DNA of 64,000 nucleotides from Carnegiea gigantea (GCA_029747015.1 JAKOGI010000003.1:148501-212500); one strand, 5' to 3'; counted from the first letter of the stretch, positions 12,921 to 25,866 are shown. Numbers and translations: made by a program. Notes: generated by a model not told the origin, from the sequence alone.

Positions 12921-15900
12921 CTGCGCTGGGATTTGTAGTTGTTCCAAATTAAGGGGCTACATGTTGATTTCTCTATGCTGCAGTCGAATCATTGGACCCT
13001 CACCATCTTCTGATGAGAGTCCGCGAAATTGGGATTGAATTATTTTGATTTGTTTCCTTGTTGCCTTCTTCGAATTTCAGTTTCAGAAAATTTCTTAAAC
13101 CTTTCTAATTAAGGATGTCTTTCTCAATGAGTGTTGGCTACATCAGAGTGCAAATGAGCATTAGATTAAGTTTGGTTAATTACTTTATTTTGATTCAACT
13201 ACTACTGAGAAAATCCTATGATGAATACATCCCAGTTTGATTATGTGATGTTTTCACTGAAATTTTCAACTTATCACCCGTAATCTTCATTGTTGTTTTA
13301 TGGTGGAGTGTTTTTTTTTTTTTTTTTTGGTGGGAGTTGGGTTTTTGGGGGGGGGGCTTTTGATCTCACAATATGATGCCTAGAAATTCTTTTTCTTTTT
13401 TCTTTTCCAATTCCCAGTTTTTGATTCTTGAGATTACGATCAAATCCTTGATGATCATGAAAAAAGAAAAACTTAACGAATAAATTGCCGTGGTTTTATA
13501 TTGATAGCTGTGATTGCTGTATTTGTCAACTTTTTTTTCTTTCTGCAATGTATGTTTGCGAATCATTTTCTGCATTTGTTTGGGATCATTTGGTCATATG
13601 ATGATTACCCCTTTTGTATTGGAATTAAGAGGGGCGAGGGGAGCTCCTCTCCCCTTGTTCAGTGCCCCTCCTCACTAGGGTGGTTTAACCGGTGGCTAGA
13701 CAGGTCTTGTTAGTCTTCGTCTATTCATGAAAAGAGCTTGTGATTCAATATGGACAACTGTCTGGTTATGTTGCATTGTATGAAATGCTTTTACTCACAA
13801 TGCAGTGGGGAAGCTGCCAGCGAGTCAGGCAAATGGCGAAGTTGTGTCTGCTTACAGGAGGGAAGAGAAAGAAAAGATGAAGAAACTTCTCCGTACTTAC
13901 TTAAACATTTGCTTTAAAGCAAAGGTTGGTTCTATTTTCATGTCTTATACCTAGGAGAATTGTTTCTATGTTGTGGAGCTTTATTTGGGATTATTTGAGG
14001 CCTGGAAGAGGTTGGAAAAGTCTTTCAAATGGCAGTTATGATCAAATGCATTAGCTAGAAGCCCTCTTCTTTAATTTGTTGTAATGGCTTTGCTGTTTCT
14101 GATAAAATACTTTGGTGTTTCTGGCAAATTTATTCTGCAAGTTTTACCAGAACCGACAAAGTCAGGCTTGAAACTTGATTGTGTGCAGACTTTTTTCTCC
14201 TGCCATTCATTTAGGTACAGTTCATTTTAGTTGCTGGTTCTGTTAGAATATGATCTATAGGCCCCATCTGTTTCTCTCTGTCTGTCTGTCTGTCTGTCTG
14301 GCTCTGAATGCATGCTCGCATGTGTTTGCTGCCGTAGAATAGACTAACTGTACACATCTAGTGGAGGAGTGAATAAGTGTTATTATTTGCTCTTCCTATA
14401 ATCCTATCTATGGTCGATAATTCCTTTCAAGCTGTATCTATACTTTTGTTTTCATTGTGCTCTTAAATAGATAACATCACTTTTTTTAATCTAATCATTC
14501 ATCAATCATTTGTTAGTTTGAGTAACACCATCTAATTTTAGTAAATCAATGCTGCAGGTAGAAGTCAGTACCGTCACCACTGAAGCTGAACAAGTTCAGA
14601 AAGGACTTGTAGATTTGGTCATCAAACAAAAGATACAGAAGCTTGTTATGGGGTCTGTTCCTGATAAGTAAGTGCCATGTATCTTGAGTCTGTCGACATG
14701 GAAACATGAGAATAATATTCTGCTCTAGTGACTGCCCACTAATGTCTTGACCTGTTTTAATATCAGTATTTTTGTTTACTTACAAGTAAATGATGTAGCG
14801 CAGTTGCATGAAACTGAAAAGAAGTTCTACCAAAGCAAATTACACGGTCAAAAATGCTCCTGCATTTTGTGAGATATGGTTTATCTATAAGGGGAAACAT
14901 ATGTGGACAAGAGAAGCTTTTGAAGAAGTTACCACTGTCCCGGATGCTAATGCATACAAGTTGGCGGCAGGGAGGCCGAGGTCAGAATCACTCCGGTATA
15001 ACAGGAGTGAATGCCTGTACAATCCAGATCATCTTTGTTCTAATTCTTCTCGTTTAAGCATGCAGTCTTATGGCGTAATAGATTGCATTCAGAATGAACG
15101 CACAGAAGAAGAATGGCTACTGCCTCACACTAGCTGCAATTCAGCTGACGTATACAGCAATTGCTGTGCTCGGAGTTCCACCAGGTTTGATCCTTCATCA
15201 ACTACATCTGGAGAGATGAGGATTTCATCTGATTCTGATTACAAATTGGAGGAAGAAGATCTATTTTGTCAGCTTTTAGAAGCAAAAGAAGATTCTGAGA
15301 AATTAAGTAATAGAGCATTTGTGGAACTTTTGAAGCGTAAGAAGTTGGAAGCTGAAGCTATGCAGGCTATCAGGAAGGTGATTGCTTGCCATCTGAATGT
15401 GATTGCTGTTGGAGATATTAGCTTCTTTGGGACTGCTCGCTTAATCATTGTTGCTTTGTGTTTGCATATTGAAAATGGTGCCTTTCAATAGTTTGTTGTT
15501 AGAACTTGCACCTAGTTCTAGAATCTGGCTTGATATTTATGATCAAACTTCTAGCTCAAGGCCTAAATTAAATGCTGCTAACATCAAACTTCTAGCTGCT
15601 GCTTGTTAGTTAATGTTTTTGCACCATCACAAATAATACCTTGCTCTTAATGGCCTTGATTTTAAGATGCTTGAGATAGATAGTTGTGTTATTGTGTAGA
15701 AGCTTAAATAATCTAATGATGGAGCATTGAGAATGTTTTGGAACACAAAAAAGAGGTTTGTTATACATTAATTTTAGGGTTAGGTAACTATAAATTGGAC
15801 TTTTTCGGCCTGTCATCTGCATTGGCTAACTAGTGGATATCATGGGGTTTCATGTCATCAGGTGTTGTATTTTCACTTATTTACTGCTCTCTATTTCTTT

Positions 15901-18622
15901 TTTTTCCCCCCTTTTCTTGGGTACCATCAGGTGAAAGATATTGAATCGGCTTACATGCATGAAGCTAAAGTTACGAAGGAAGCTAATGATGCTCTAAGAA
16001 GCATGATGCTGGAACAAGAAAGGCTTTTGGAGGAGAGACTCGAACTTACAGGAAAACTCCAGAAGACCATGAGGAATGTAGCTGTCCTTGACAGTCGTGT
16101 CCAGGAGGCCAACCGCTGGTGTGACGAAGCAGCTGGGGAGTTAAAACTAATCCAAGTCAGTATTGCCAGTCTTCGGCAGGAAAAACTAAGCCTTCAAAAG
16201 CAAAAAATGGAAGCTGAGCTTTGGCTTGAAAGGTGGAAAAGTCGAAGGCAGGTAGTTGGTACGAATCGACATGAGCATGCTGGGTTCTTGGACAACGTGC
16301 CCGAGTTAGTAGAGTTTTCTTTGTTTGATCTGCAGAATGCAACATGCAATTTCTCAGATAGCTTTAAGATTGTTGAGGCAGGATGTGGATGCATCTACAA
16401 GGGAGAACTGCTAGACAGAACTGTCGCGATACAAAGGCTGCCAGCACATAACATCCAAGGCCCATCACAATTTCAGCGACAGGTTTATTTTCCTCCTCAT
16501 AGTCTTCCCATGACATATGTATGCATACACATGCAGAGATACCTAGTGAAATGCATGACATTGGCTATGTAACTGTCTTCTCACATGCTGCGTTAAAGAC
16601 AATGGTATCGGCCAAGCTTTTAGCTTAGCTCTTTTATGTTCTTCTGGTTGTCAATGTATATTCATTCTATGACTCAGTATCCTGAGCAATTAAATGGCTG
16701 TGATGGTCATCTACTGACAGCATATCTCCTTTGGGAAATGAACCTATTCATGCAGGGCTGTGAAACTTTCAACAGCTGCTTGTTTACCATTCCATTTGCA
16801 TGTTTTTCTAACAGAGAAATGGACTGAAAAGGATCACTTATTAATTTACTAATATGTGATGCAGGTTCAGGTTCTAGGAAAGCTACGGCACCCACATTTA
16901 GTGAATTTAATAGGCTCATGCTCGGAGGCCTCATCCCTTGTATATGATTATGTACCCAATGGGACCCTTCAATGTCATCTTTTCTACAAAAGCAACATTG
17001 CACCTCTTGCATGGAAAATCCGAGCAAGAATCATTGCAGAGATCTCAACAGCCTTTTTGTTCCTTCATACTTCTTATCCTGTAAAGATTGTACATGGTGA
17101 TCTGAAACCTGAAAACATCCTTCTTGATTCTGATTTACACTGCAAGATTTGTGATTTTGGGATCTCTAGGCTGCTTTCGCACGACACCCTCCGTTGTCCT
17201 AGTCTCCGCCGATGTCCTGAACCCCAGGGTGCCTTTCCGTTTATGGACCCGGAATATCATAGAACTGGAAAACTGACTCCAAAATCTGATCTGTACTCCT
17301 TTGGCATCGTCATACTGCAGTTACTGACTGGGCAGCCTCCAGTTGGACTGATTATTAATGTCCGGAAAGCTGTTTCTGCTGGGAAGTTGTCTTCAATTCT
17401 GGATCCCTCTGCGGGGCACTGGGAACCATTTGTGGCAGAGAAGTTGGCAGACATAGGTTTGAGGTTCTGTGAACAGAACAGCCGGGATAGGCCAGAGTTG
17501 ACACCCTCTCTAGTGAAAGAGCTGCAACGGCTTCATATCTCAGAAGAGCGGCATGTGCCATCTTTTTTCCTGTGTCCTATCCTTCAGGTTGGTGTGTTGG
17601 TCAATTCCTTATCATCAATTACGGCTTACATGGAAGGATAATCTTGAATTCATTAAGCGTTGTGTCTTGGGGGGGATTCAAACATGACTCTAATACAGTC
17701 TAGGTAGTATACCCACTTAATAGTTTGCTTGGTCCCCTCTAGGAGTTACATGATTTATAAAATGGTTCAAAATCTTTAGGCCAAACTTCTCTCATTAATG
17801 TCTTTCAATAAGTCTTCCACAATTCTTATTTAGGAAGGGGGGTTGGATGGGTGGGAGTTTACTGAGCCATAAGGGGCCATGCGAAGAAGCCTTCTCCATA
17901 AGCTTTTCAAAAAGGTTTTGAACTAGACAAAAATGTTTTTGGAAAATTTGTATGGGTCTCTTGGAATAGATTTCTCTAATTGCATGGGAGCTTGCAAAGG
18001 TAAGACTACCTACGTTGCATCTCTCGAGACCTGTGAAAGCAGGTCCTACACTAGGTGGTTGTGTTGGTGTCGTCTTCTTAATTTTGCAGGTTGAGTGATG
18101 TGTCCAACTATTTTTAGTTTTGGCCATTGGATTATTTTCTTTAGAAGGTCATGTTGGAATATATTATATCTTTGCCAAATAATGCAATTTTTTTGGAGTC
18201 ACCATCTCAAATGAATGCATAGATAAACTCATGTATCAAGATGATCCATGTATTTGAGGAGGCAACTTAAGTTCACTTCGTCGACTACGCTAAGCCTACA
18301 ACCCCCCGGGGGGGGCAAAAAGGACCAATGAGTTTTTCTGCTTCTTTCATTATGCATTTATGCGGAAGTTGAAGCTGTCTGGGATTATGTACGGCCTGCT
18401 TGGAACCTTTGGATTAAATTGGTGAAGTTTGATTTTCAGGAGATTATGTGTGATCCCCAAGTAGCAGCTGATGGGTTCACCTACGAGGGAGAAGCCATCC
18501 GACAGTGGTTAGAAAATGGTCGAGAAACTTCACCAATGACCAATTTGAGATTGGATCACTTGCATCTCACTCCAAATCATTCATTGAGGTTTGCCATTCA
18601 AGAATGGCTTTGCAAATGTTGA
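12545..18622 (+). CDS. USP / kinase-like / U-box E3 ubiquitin ligase (PUB33-35 type)
   Basis: Seven exons join in frame: 12545-12857, 13806-13924, 14558-14667, 14804-15377, 15931-16482, 16865-17587 and 18440-18622, giving 857 residues. Order of parts: a universal-stress-protein-like domain (about 60-205), a low-complexity region, a coiled coil rich in Glu/Lys/Arg (about 335-480), a receptor-like cytoplasmic kinase-like domain (about 510-785), and a C-terminal U-box (about 789-857; FLCPILQEIMCDPQVAADGF and following). The U-box recruits E2 enzymes, so the product should ubiquitinate targets, probably in stress or hormone signalling. The kinase part keeps the catalytic loop as HGDLKPEN (633-640) and DFG (653-655), but VAIK has become VAIQ (Gln 540), so catalysis is doubtful. 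A short out-of-frame upstream ATG lies 10 bases before the start. The gene is convergent with the ENTH gene. Exon joins are by eye but every phase agrees. Confidence 0.93.
12862..12920. repeat. Compound (CT)n(AT)n microsatellite
   Basis: About 20 CT repeats run directly into about 9 AT repeats, four bases inside intron 1 of the U-box gene. The CT run begins next to the splice donor at 12858, so length changes could affect splicing. Confidence 0.95.
14276..14300. repeat. (TCTG)n microsatellite
   Basis: About six TCTG tetranucleotides in intron 2 of the U-box gene. Confidence 0.85.
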
Positions 18623-19025
18623 ACATTGTATCTGCTTGTACAGTTTGTCTTTTCCTCGTACAGTCAGTACAGATGTATTGTACTACTTTATTAGCTAGGT
18701 TATTCATTTTGCACAACCACGGATGATGCAATTGATCGCCTTTTTTCGTATTTGAAAGTCCATCTATGGTTCATGCAGTGAAACGATGTTTCCCCCCTTT
18801 TTCCTCCTCTTCTCTTCTCTTCTCTTCTCTTTTTTTTTTGAGGGGGTGGGGGGAGGAGGGGGGAAACCATTTGTAATAGCAAGCGGTATGGTATAGGATT
18901 ATGCCTTGTACCACTGTTGCAGATTATGCAAATATCTTTGTTGTTTTGAAAGTTCTATTGACATTGAAATATCAAACTGAACCTCTAATTATAGTATACA
19001 AACTAAATTTATCAATTCAAATCCC
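18623..19025. other. Convergent 3' ends of U-box and ENTH genes
   Basis: Four hundred bases separate the two stop codons. The stretch holds both 3' UTRs and a pyrimidine then purine tract at about 18790-18865 (TCTCT repeats, then a G-rich run). No other gene was found. Confidence 0.5.
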
Positions 19026-20339
19026 TTAATCCTCCTTTTTAGCAAGCAATGAAACTCTGCTTTGCTTCTCAGTATCATTGAAATGATGATCTTCCTCATC
19101 TGTCAACGCCTCAGTGCTGATCTCCCGTAGGAGTGACTTTCCCTCTGTATCATTAGTATTCCATGAATGTGAATCTCCTGTGCCTATATCATCCTTTGCT
19201 CCTCTGTTTTTCTTCGGTGACCTTCTCTTAATCTTAGATCTCTCAGCTTTTACCTCATCATTTAGCACTACTAATTGCGGTTGATTGTGATAGTTTAATT
19301 CGAACATATTTTCTCCATTACCTTGCAAATTAGACTGGGAATGGCTCCTGACAAATGTAGTGGATGATTCCTTGAAATGGGACGTTGGCATTCCAGAAAA
19401 GCTGCCAAACCCTTTTATTTCTCTTGTTACCTTTCTAGCTTGTTCTCGTGCTTCGTCGAGTAGAGGCCCCTTCTCAAGCAGCTTCAGTACTCTCTCTGTT
19501 TTCTTCCTCACAGCAAGGCCCCAGTTAAATCTACATATCAATGCTGCAAGTCATTTTTCTTAATGGATCATATATTTTCTGTGATCCGTTCATATCAGCG
19601 GGAAATTTGAGACAAGAAAATCTTTACGAGTATGTTCGACAATCTATGAAAAAAGCCATGCTACAAAATTTGAGACAAGAAAGTCGTTAAGAGTAAGGAA
19701 TAAATTTTGATTAAACTGATATGCTCACCCCTTCTCGTCAACATGCTGAAGATTTCCCATGGTTTTGATAGCGGGCATCTCTGATTGGAATTCATCTGCA
19801 ACACTTTTTGGCCCGTGGGTCAGTAAGTGTTCTAGTACTATCAATGCATTGTAAGATGCCCTCCAGTTTCTTCTATCAAACTGTGATAATCTGAACACAA
19901 CCAACCATCCAAAAGGGGGAAAAATAAGGCAGGTAGATGATGCTCAACATGCTAGAAAACAAAGGTATGAACTACTAAGAATAATCGACAAAATCAAGAG
20001 CAAGCATACCTGTGACGCAGGATGTCCACAATCCTCCAGTAATCATCGATTTCAAAGGCAGAACGTGATATTAATGAAAGAATACGAGGATCTGGTGCCC
20101 ACGGATTATCATTTGTCATGTCTTCTGTCAGTCTTTCAACATTCCATGACAAGAAACCCAGGTCAGGTTTGTTCCTGAAAGCTCATAAGATGAGTAAGGG
20201 GAAGAAGACGATGAAGATGAAGAAGATCTTACAACTGGGCAGGGGTGACATCAGTCAGGGCTAATCTGGCAGTGTTGATCTTCTCCTTGATGTAAAAATA
20301 TGCTTGTTTTCTGAATTCAAGGAAGGAGTTGCTGCTCAT
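19026..20339 (-). CDS. ENTH-domain (epsin-like) membrane trafficking protein
   Basis: Four exons on the minus strand (20339-20233, 20174-20010, 19890-19729, 19530-19026) join in frame to 312 residues. ENTH domains bind phosphoinositides and help bend membranes in clathrin transport. Visible family features are the N-terminal KEKINTARLALTDVTPAQL, NPWAPDPRILSLISRSAFE, DYWRIVDILRHR, NWRASYNALIVLEHLLTHGP and GFNWGLAVRKKTERVLKLL, covering about residues 15-160. The remainder is a polar, Ser/Lys/Glu-rich tail without recognised UIM or NPF motifs. Length and lack of a long epsin tail suit the short plant ENTH/VHS proteins. A second AG in frame, with the exon starting at 20132, would drop 14 residues (NKPDLGFLSWNVER) and give a 298-residue protein more like what I expect of relatives; the better pyrimidine tract precedes the longer form. 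Start chosen at MSSNSFLEFRKQ. Confidence 0.85.
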
Positions 20340-20698
20340 ACTGCAGATGTTGTGGGTGCTGGGAAAACCCAAGATTGACATAATGGTTTTCTTAAAAGAT
20401 TTTAGGATGTGAAAAATAAACAGCCACTTTTGAGAGTCAATGCTAATGAAAGAAAGCATTAAAAAATGTTGGATCACGCAAAACAACAAAAAATAAGGGA
20501 GATGATGGTGGATTAGTGATGGTGAATTAGCAGAATTGACATCAGCAATTGAGATCGCGAAGTTTTTGCAACTAATCCACTGGCTGTAGGAGTGGACTAA
20601 TTCAATAGTCAATACCTACTTTATTTGTTGGGCTTTGTATTTGCACAATCCCCTGGTTGAATGGTGGGTTATGTGATAGTCGCATTTGAGTGAACTAA
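20340..20698 (-). promoter_or_regulatory. Upstream region of the ENTH gene
   Basis: This 359-base region between the ENTH start codon and a MITE should hold its promoter and 5' UTR. No convincing TATA box could be singled out. Confidence 0.3.
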
Positions 20699-20995
20699 GG
20701 GCCTGTTCTTCTCGTTAATAAATTGGGGTTGGTAAAAAGATGAAGTTTGTTGAGATAAGTTGAAGTGAGTTGAAGTGAATTGAAATTGGTATTTTTTGTT
20801 GAAGTGAGTTGAAGTAGGTTGAAGTTTGTACATTTTTTAAAGTTGGTTAAAATAGTGAGAATAAAGTTTTGAAGGAGGTAGGTTGAAGTTGGTTGAAGTG
20901 GATTGAAGTTAGTATTTTTTATTGAAGTGGTTTGAAGTTGGTTGAAGTGGGTTGAAGCTGGTAAATTAAAAAAGACCAATGAAAGGAACAGGCCC
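20699..20995. mobile_element. PIF/Harbinger-like MITE (GTTGAAG family)
   Basis: The left end is GGGCCTGTTCTTCTCGTT and the right end AATGAAAGGAACAGGCCC. A TAA duplication lies at 20696-20698 and 20996-20998. The interior is a run of GGTTGAAGT-type repeats around central T tracts. No coding potential. It sits 360 bases upstream of the ENTH gene. Confidence 0.9.
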
Positions 20996-20998
20996 TAA

Positions 20999-22170
20999 TA
21001 TATGAACTCGTATCTCAAAGTTATGTATTTGTACTCGAGCCCACTAATCGTTGACTGATGTGGCTGTGGCTCATTCTGCTCACTTTCGAATTGTTCAAAT
21101 GTGTTGCGATCTGTTGAAGGGTGATCATTGGGAGACTCTCAGATTTGTCATCGATATAGGGAAACTAATTGGATTGCAAATTGTCTTTGAGTCCCCTCTC
21201 CCTTTTATTTTCAGTTTCCTTCGAGATGATAGTGGATTGCATGTGACATTATGGCATTTCCTGGTGATAGCCCGGCATGATTGGGACAGTCTCAAGTGAA
21301 TCTAAAGTTTATAAACAGCCAATTGAGAGCTCATGTGAAAATGAGACTTTTTACATGACGTTTCTACGGTAACTTTAGGTCGGGCTATGGTGTAGTGCCA
21401 AAACCTTTGGCTTGAACAAAACTAAAAATCCTTTTATCCAATTGCCACAATGTACCATCTTTACTCCGCTGCAACCATAACTCTGTTCACTCTAGAAGCT
21501 CCATTGATGTTGATTTTCATCGAGAAAATTATTGATGATGGTCAAGACAATGTAAGAATTTATTTAAAAAATAAGTGGATTAATCATTGAAAAATTTAAC
21601 TTTTCCCACTATCAATTATTCAGGACATTTAACTTTGCTAGCTCACTCAACTTATTCATCTCCCAAAAAATAAAATAAAATATAGAGGGGTGCCTCCACA
21701 CCACCCCAACGGAAAAACGAAAACAACTTGAAACATTGTGTCAACTTGATGTTCAGTATAACTTATCATAAGTTCATAAAGATCTTAGGAGGCCCAACTA
21801 CGAGTTTGTTGTTTTTAGGAAAGGAACGAGTATAAAATGAGAAGCACTTGAAATAAGTGGGAGGGAATCGAAATGAATAGAAAGGATGATAACTTTCGTG
21901 TATGTGTGAGAACTGAGACGGAATGGGAAAAATAAGGGAGGAATGAAAAGGAATGGAAGAGATTATGAGAAACATGGAGTGTTGATATTATTTTTTATCA
22001 TGATTTTTATAATCTAAAATTAACTAGTAAAAATATTTCACCTTTATTAGTTTTGTTTTTATAAATATTACTGAATATATGTTTTTTTTTTGGTTCATGG
22101 TTTTCATTGTGATCTTAAATTAAATTCTAACATAGTTCATTATCATTTTATATATGGATTATTTGTTTCA
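20999..22170. other. Intergenic DNA, no gene seen
   Basis: A frame at 21051-21299 has no recognisable similarity. Purine-rich DNA at about 21830-21960 suggests decayed repeat. Nothing else could be supported. Confidence 0.45.
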
Positions 22171-22179
22171 ATGTTAATT

Positions 22180-24347
22180 AGAAATTCTATTTGATAACCC
22201 TGAACATTTGTCGTTTTCATTATATCCTTAATTCTTCAACTTTTCCTATACTATTACCTTCTACTTTGTTCTATATGCGTGGTGGCGTGACTTAGATGAT
22301 GGCATCTCACGTTAACTTATATTGTTCTCTCGTTTGGAGGCTAAAATAGCATATTGTGAGACAAAATTAGCATTACTTCTATCTTTCCCTACTTACAAAT
22401 ACCAAACTCCAAATCAATATATAAATTAAAAGGTCGAAACCTATCTTCAAGTTTCATTTCCCTTCCTCCAAACTGCCATGCCTTTCCTTCCTATTGACCT
22501 AGAAACCATGGAAAGAGCTTGAAAACCCTAAGGTTTGAGTTTGAATTTTCGATGTTGGTAATAATCAATCTTGCTTTATGTTACTCCTCTCCCTCTTCTC
22601 TCTATTGAAGCTTCCAAAATTTATAGCTTGCAACGGCTTCTCATGGCTCCTTCTCAAGATCTGCAAGCAGTTGTAGTTAGAAAATTAGTATTGCTATTGG
22701 CAACCATCTAAGAAAGCATCATCCAGGATTTCGGGTCAAAAAGGAACCCTAATGTTTCCTATTTTCGCTGTCATAATCATGACTTTTTATATATATGTGT
22801 CGACTGTCAAATGCTCACAGATCTAATAAGAGACAAAGCGAGTAAAGAAGTTGGGGAGTGTTAATTTGTGAAAGTGAAAGAACAAGCTCTTTAAATAAGC
22901 GTCGAACACATGGTGTGCATGTTAATTCAAGATTTAATAATTTGAAGGTCCTTCTCTTTTGCTTTTTACTCGAGAAGCAAACTAGGCTCAACTCCAATTT
23001 TGGGTCATCCCCCTTCAGCCAATTTGAATCGTTTTCCCTCATCTTCATGTCAGCTTAATTCCATCCACTATCTCCCAAAATCTAGCCTCATCAATCAAAA
23101 TTGGGTCGTTTTTCTCACATCGGCATATCTTAAATTTTGATTTTGGCGGAAAAATTTTCATAGGCTGACTTATACTAGTAAATGATTAAGAAAAATTGTC
23201 TGAAAAATTGATAGATTATATAATTAGGGTGAAGCTAGAGAGACGAGATCTATGTGCCTACCTGTATACCTAGTTAGATACACACCTATAAATATAGACA
23301 TTCTAATATAATTGGCCCTGCGCCTAGCCGCCTGCCTTATTTCCATAGCTTAACAGTGCCTAAAATTATCAATACAGGCAAGAAAAGATACATGGTAGGA
23401 AACAAAAGATACAATACGGGTAAGAAAAAATACACTGTAGGAAACAAGTATGTAGTTAGTACATAAGCTGAAAAGATACATCATACAACAGAAAAGGTTC
23501 ATCATTTCCAATATCAAAAGGTTCATCAATTAAATCGAAAGGTCCATCGTACATAGGTCCAAGATTCATTATTTAGACCCAAAAAATTTACAATTAAAAA
23601 TTTAAATTCATTCAATTTAAATGCAATCGCCATATAAAAGTAAGATTTTATCAGGCAAAAATGAAAAGGCTCATTGAAAATTCATTCAATTCAAATGCAA
23701 TAGCCATGTAAAATTAAGATTTTTAGCTTTGGTGTAGTTTAACATGGATTTCAACCAAAAAAGAGGGAGTAATCACATGATGAAATTTATCCAATTTTTT
23801 TTTTTTAAAAAAAAACAAGGGAATCATATCGGAAAAAAAGTGCGAATAAGGGAAAAGATTATATAGGGAAAAAAGGGTTTGTACCTTGTTACATACATAC
23901 ATTTATATCTACGAATTTTCGCATTTAGAACATGCCTCGAGCTCTAAACTTTGGTAAGGAAGAAGACAGTAAGAGGGGTGTTCAAGGTTGACGTATAATT
24001 GAGGGGATGAGTGAGAAGATAGAGAGAGAAATGCTTGGGTTCAAGGTAGATCTAGTTTATGTACGTCTTGCTGAGCTAAGTTTCTTCCATCTTTCCATCC
24101 CCTTTTTATTTCAATGGAGGAGAAAGATAATGGTGGAGGAGGGAGACGAAGAGGGTTAGATAAAGAGAGAAAAATCAGGGGTGTTTTAGTCACTTCAAGA
24201 ATATATAATAGCATCAGTGATGGAGAGATGACGTTCGTACATTTTTTTAAAATATATTTAAAATATAAGGGCACCATTTGACAAAAGTAAAAAATTAAAG
24301 GTACGATGAAAACGACAAATATTCATGGTCGCCACATGGAATTTCCC
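22180..24347. mobile_element. Non-autonomous Mutator-like element (MULE)
   Basis: A perfect 9 bp direct duplication, ATGTTAATT, flanks the segment (22171-22179 and 24348-24356). A 9 bp target duplication is the Mutator signature. The ends are imperfect inverted repeats of about 70-80 bp, both carrying ATTTGTCGTTTTCAT. The 2.17 kb interior has no transposase. It is AT-rich, with short frames that match nothing I recognise (for example 22815-23058). Confidence 0.85.
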
Positions 24348-24356
24348 ATGTTAATT

Positions 24357-25124
24357 TTATGTTATATTTGTATTTTTTTAATAAATATGAGTATGTCATA
24401 TATGCGAAATAGTTAATTGAAATAAAAGTTCACATTCGGTAGGTTATCTGTCTTGTCCGCTATGACTATAACATCATTAGCTTGTGAAAAAATAAACTTA
24501 CCATTAACCAAGCTTGTTTCTCTTCCCCCCCCCCCCCCCCAAAAAAAACACTCTAGCCTCCACCCCTTTAAAGACACTACCATCGTCGCTTTTGTCGGTG
24601 GTAAGTTTCGTTTTGATTTTTATATCAATTAGTAGTTTGATACTATTTTTTTTCAAAAAATAAAAAGTATGTCTCTTCATAAGTAAGAGTTTTATTTTAT
24701 CCTTCTATGAGAGTATCAATATCTCTTTTTATGAGAGTTTTGTTCAATTGCTTGGTGTAAGACATTGAATGAAGATCAATTTTTAAATCGGTACAACACG
24801 GATTGTGAAATCCTCCATCAAAAATAAAGATCCAAGTCATAAAAGATTATTCATAGCAAGATTCTCATAATTTTGGAGTCAAACATTGGTAATATTTGTA
24901 TTAATCATTTGAAAGTTGAATTTCATATTTATATTTTAGATATACAATTGTGCATTCACAATTTTCATTGTGAGTGTGTGTCTGCCGTATTATTAATGAA
25001 ATCTTTATGTTTTGCTTCCAAAAAGCTTTATTTTACAAGTGAATGACGTTAATTTCACATTAGTAAAATATACAAAAATATTTCCAATACATTTTGCTTC
25101 AAACAAAATGCGTCAACAACTGTG
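24357..25124. other. Intergenic DNA, no gene seen
   Basis: AT-rich. A C tract runs directly into an A tract at about 24525-24548. No gene or bounded repeat was recognised. Confidence 0.5.
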
Positions 25125-25861
25125 AGTAACGCTGCGGCCCCCTCTCGGGTCGCGAGCAATTACCTGGTCAAGGATTGTTGACTGACCCCACAAATCACCA
25201 CAAACATTTCCGCTGTATTTTGTGCTTTGTCCTCGCTCGTACGCTGCCTGGGAAACTTCTCAGGAGGTCACGCATCATCAGATTTATTCACAACAAGCAC
25301 ACTTAACTGTAGAGTTGTTAAGAGTAGGCTTCCCGAAAAGGAAGGTGCACCTTTGCTGTCATAAGTAGTTACTTTAAATCCTTTTAGGCCATACTCGGGG
25401 TGTTACAATCATCTCCACTTGAAGCGCACAACGTACTCATTGTGTCTCACAAACCGACCAACTTACAAGTCCTCTTTGACCGACGGTCCATCCTAGTATC
25501 TTTGCCTGCTACGTGACTGCCCAGAACTCTCCCATCCATTAACACAGCTCACGGTCACGGATCGGCTCTGATATCATCTGTAATATCGTGAACCCCTCTC
25601 GGGTCGCAAGTAATTACCTAGAATGACTTCAAGGATCGTCAACAGATTTCACAAATCACCACAAAGATTTCCGACATACTTTGTTCTCGCTTACACGCTG
25701 TCTGGAAAATTTTCCAAGAGGTAACCCATCATAAGATTTCTCCACAGTAATCACACTTAACTGTGGAATTCTTACGAATGGGTTCCCTGAAAAGGGAGGT
25801 GTACCTTTGATGATATAAGTAGTCACTGCAAATCCTTTTAGGCTATACTCAGGGTTTTACA
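25125..25861 (-). mobile_element. Cassandra-type TRIM retrotransposon, complete
   Basis: Two direct LTRs of 283 bp each (25125-25407 and 25579-25861) flank an internal domain of only 171 bp. Read on the minus strand each LTR starts TGTAA and contains a stretch matching 5S rRNA (CAGTTAAG, a GTGACCTCC-like motif, then a GAAG), which is the mark of Cassandra. Next to the right LTR is a primer-binding-like site ending in ATATCAGAGCCG (tRNA-Met type). A purine-rich AAGTGGAGATGAT lies next to the other LTR. Flanks CTGTG (25120-25124) and CTGTA (25862-25866) are a near-perfect 5 bp duplication. It encodes no protein, as expected. The LTRs differ at many sites, so the insertion is old. Confidence 0.9.
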
Positions 25862-25866
25862 CTGTA

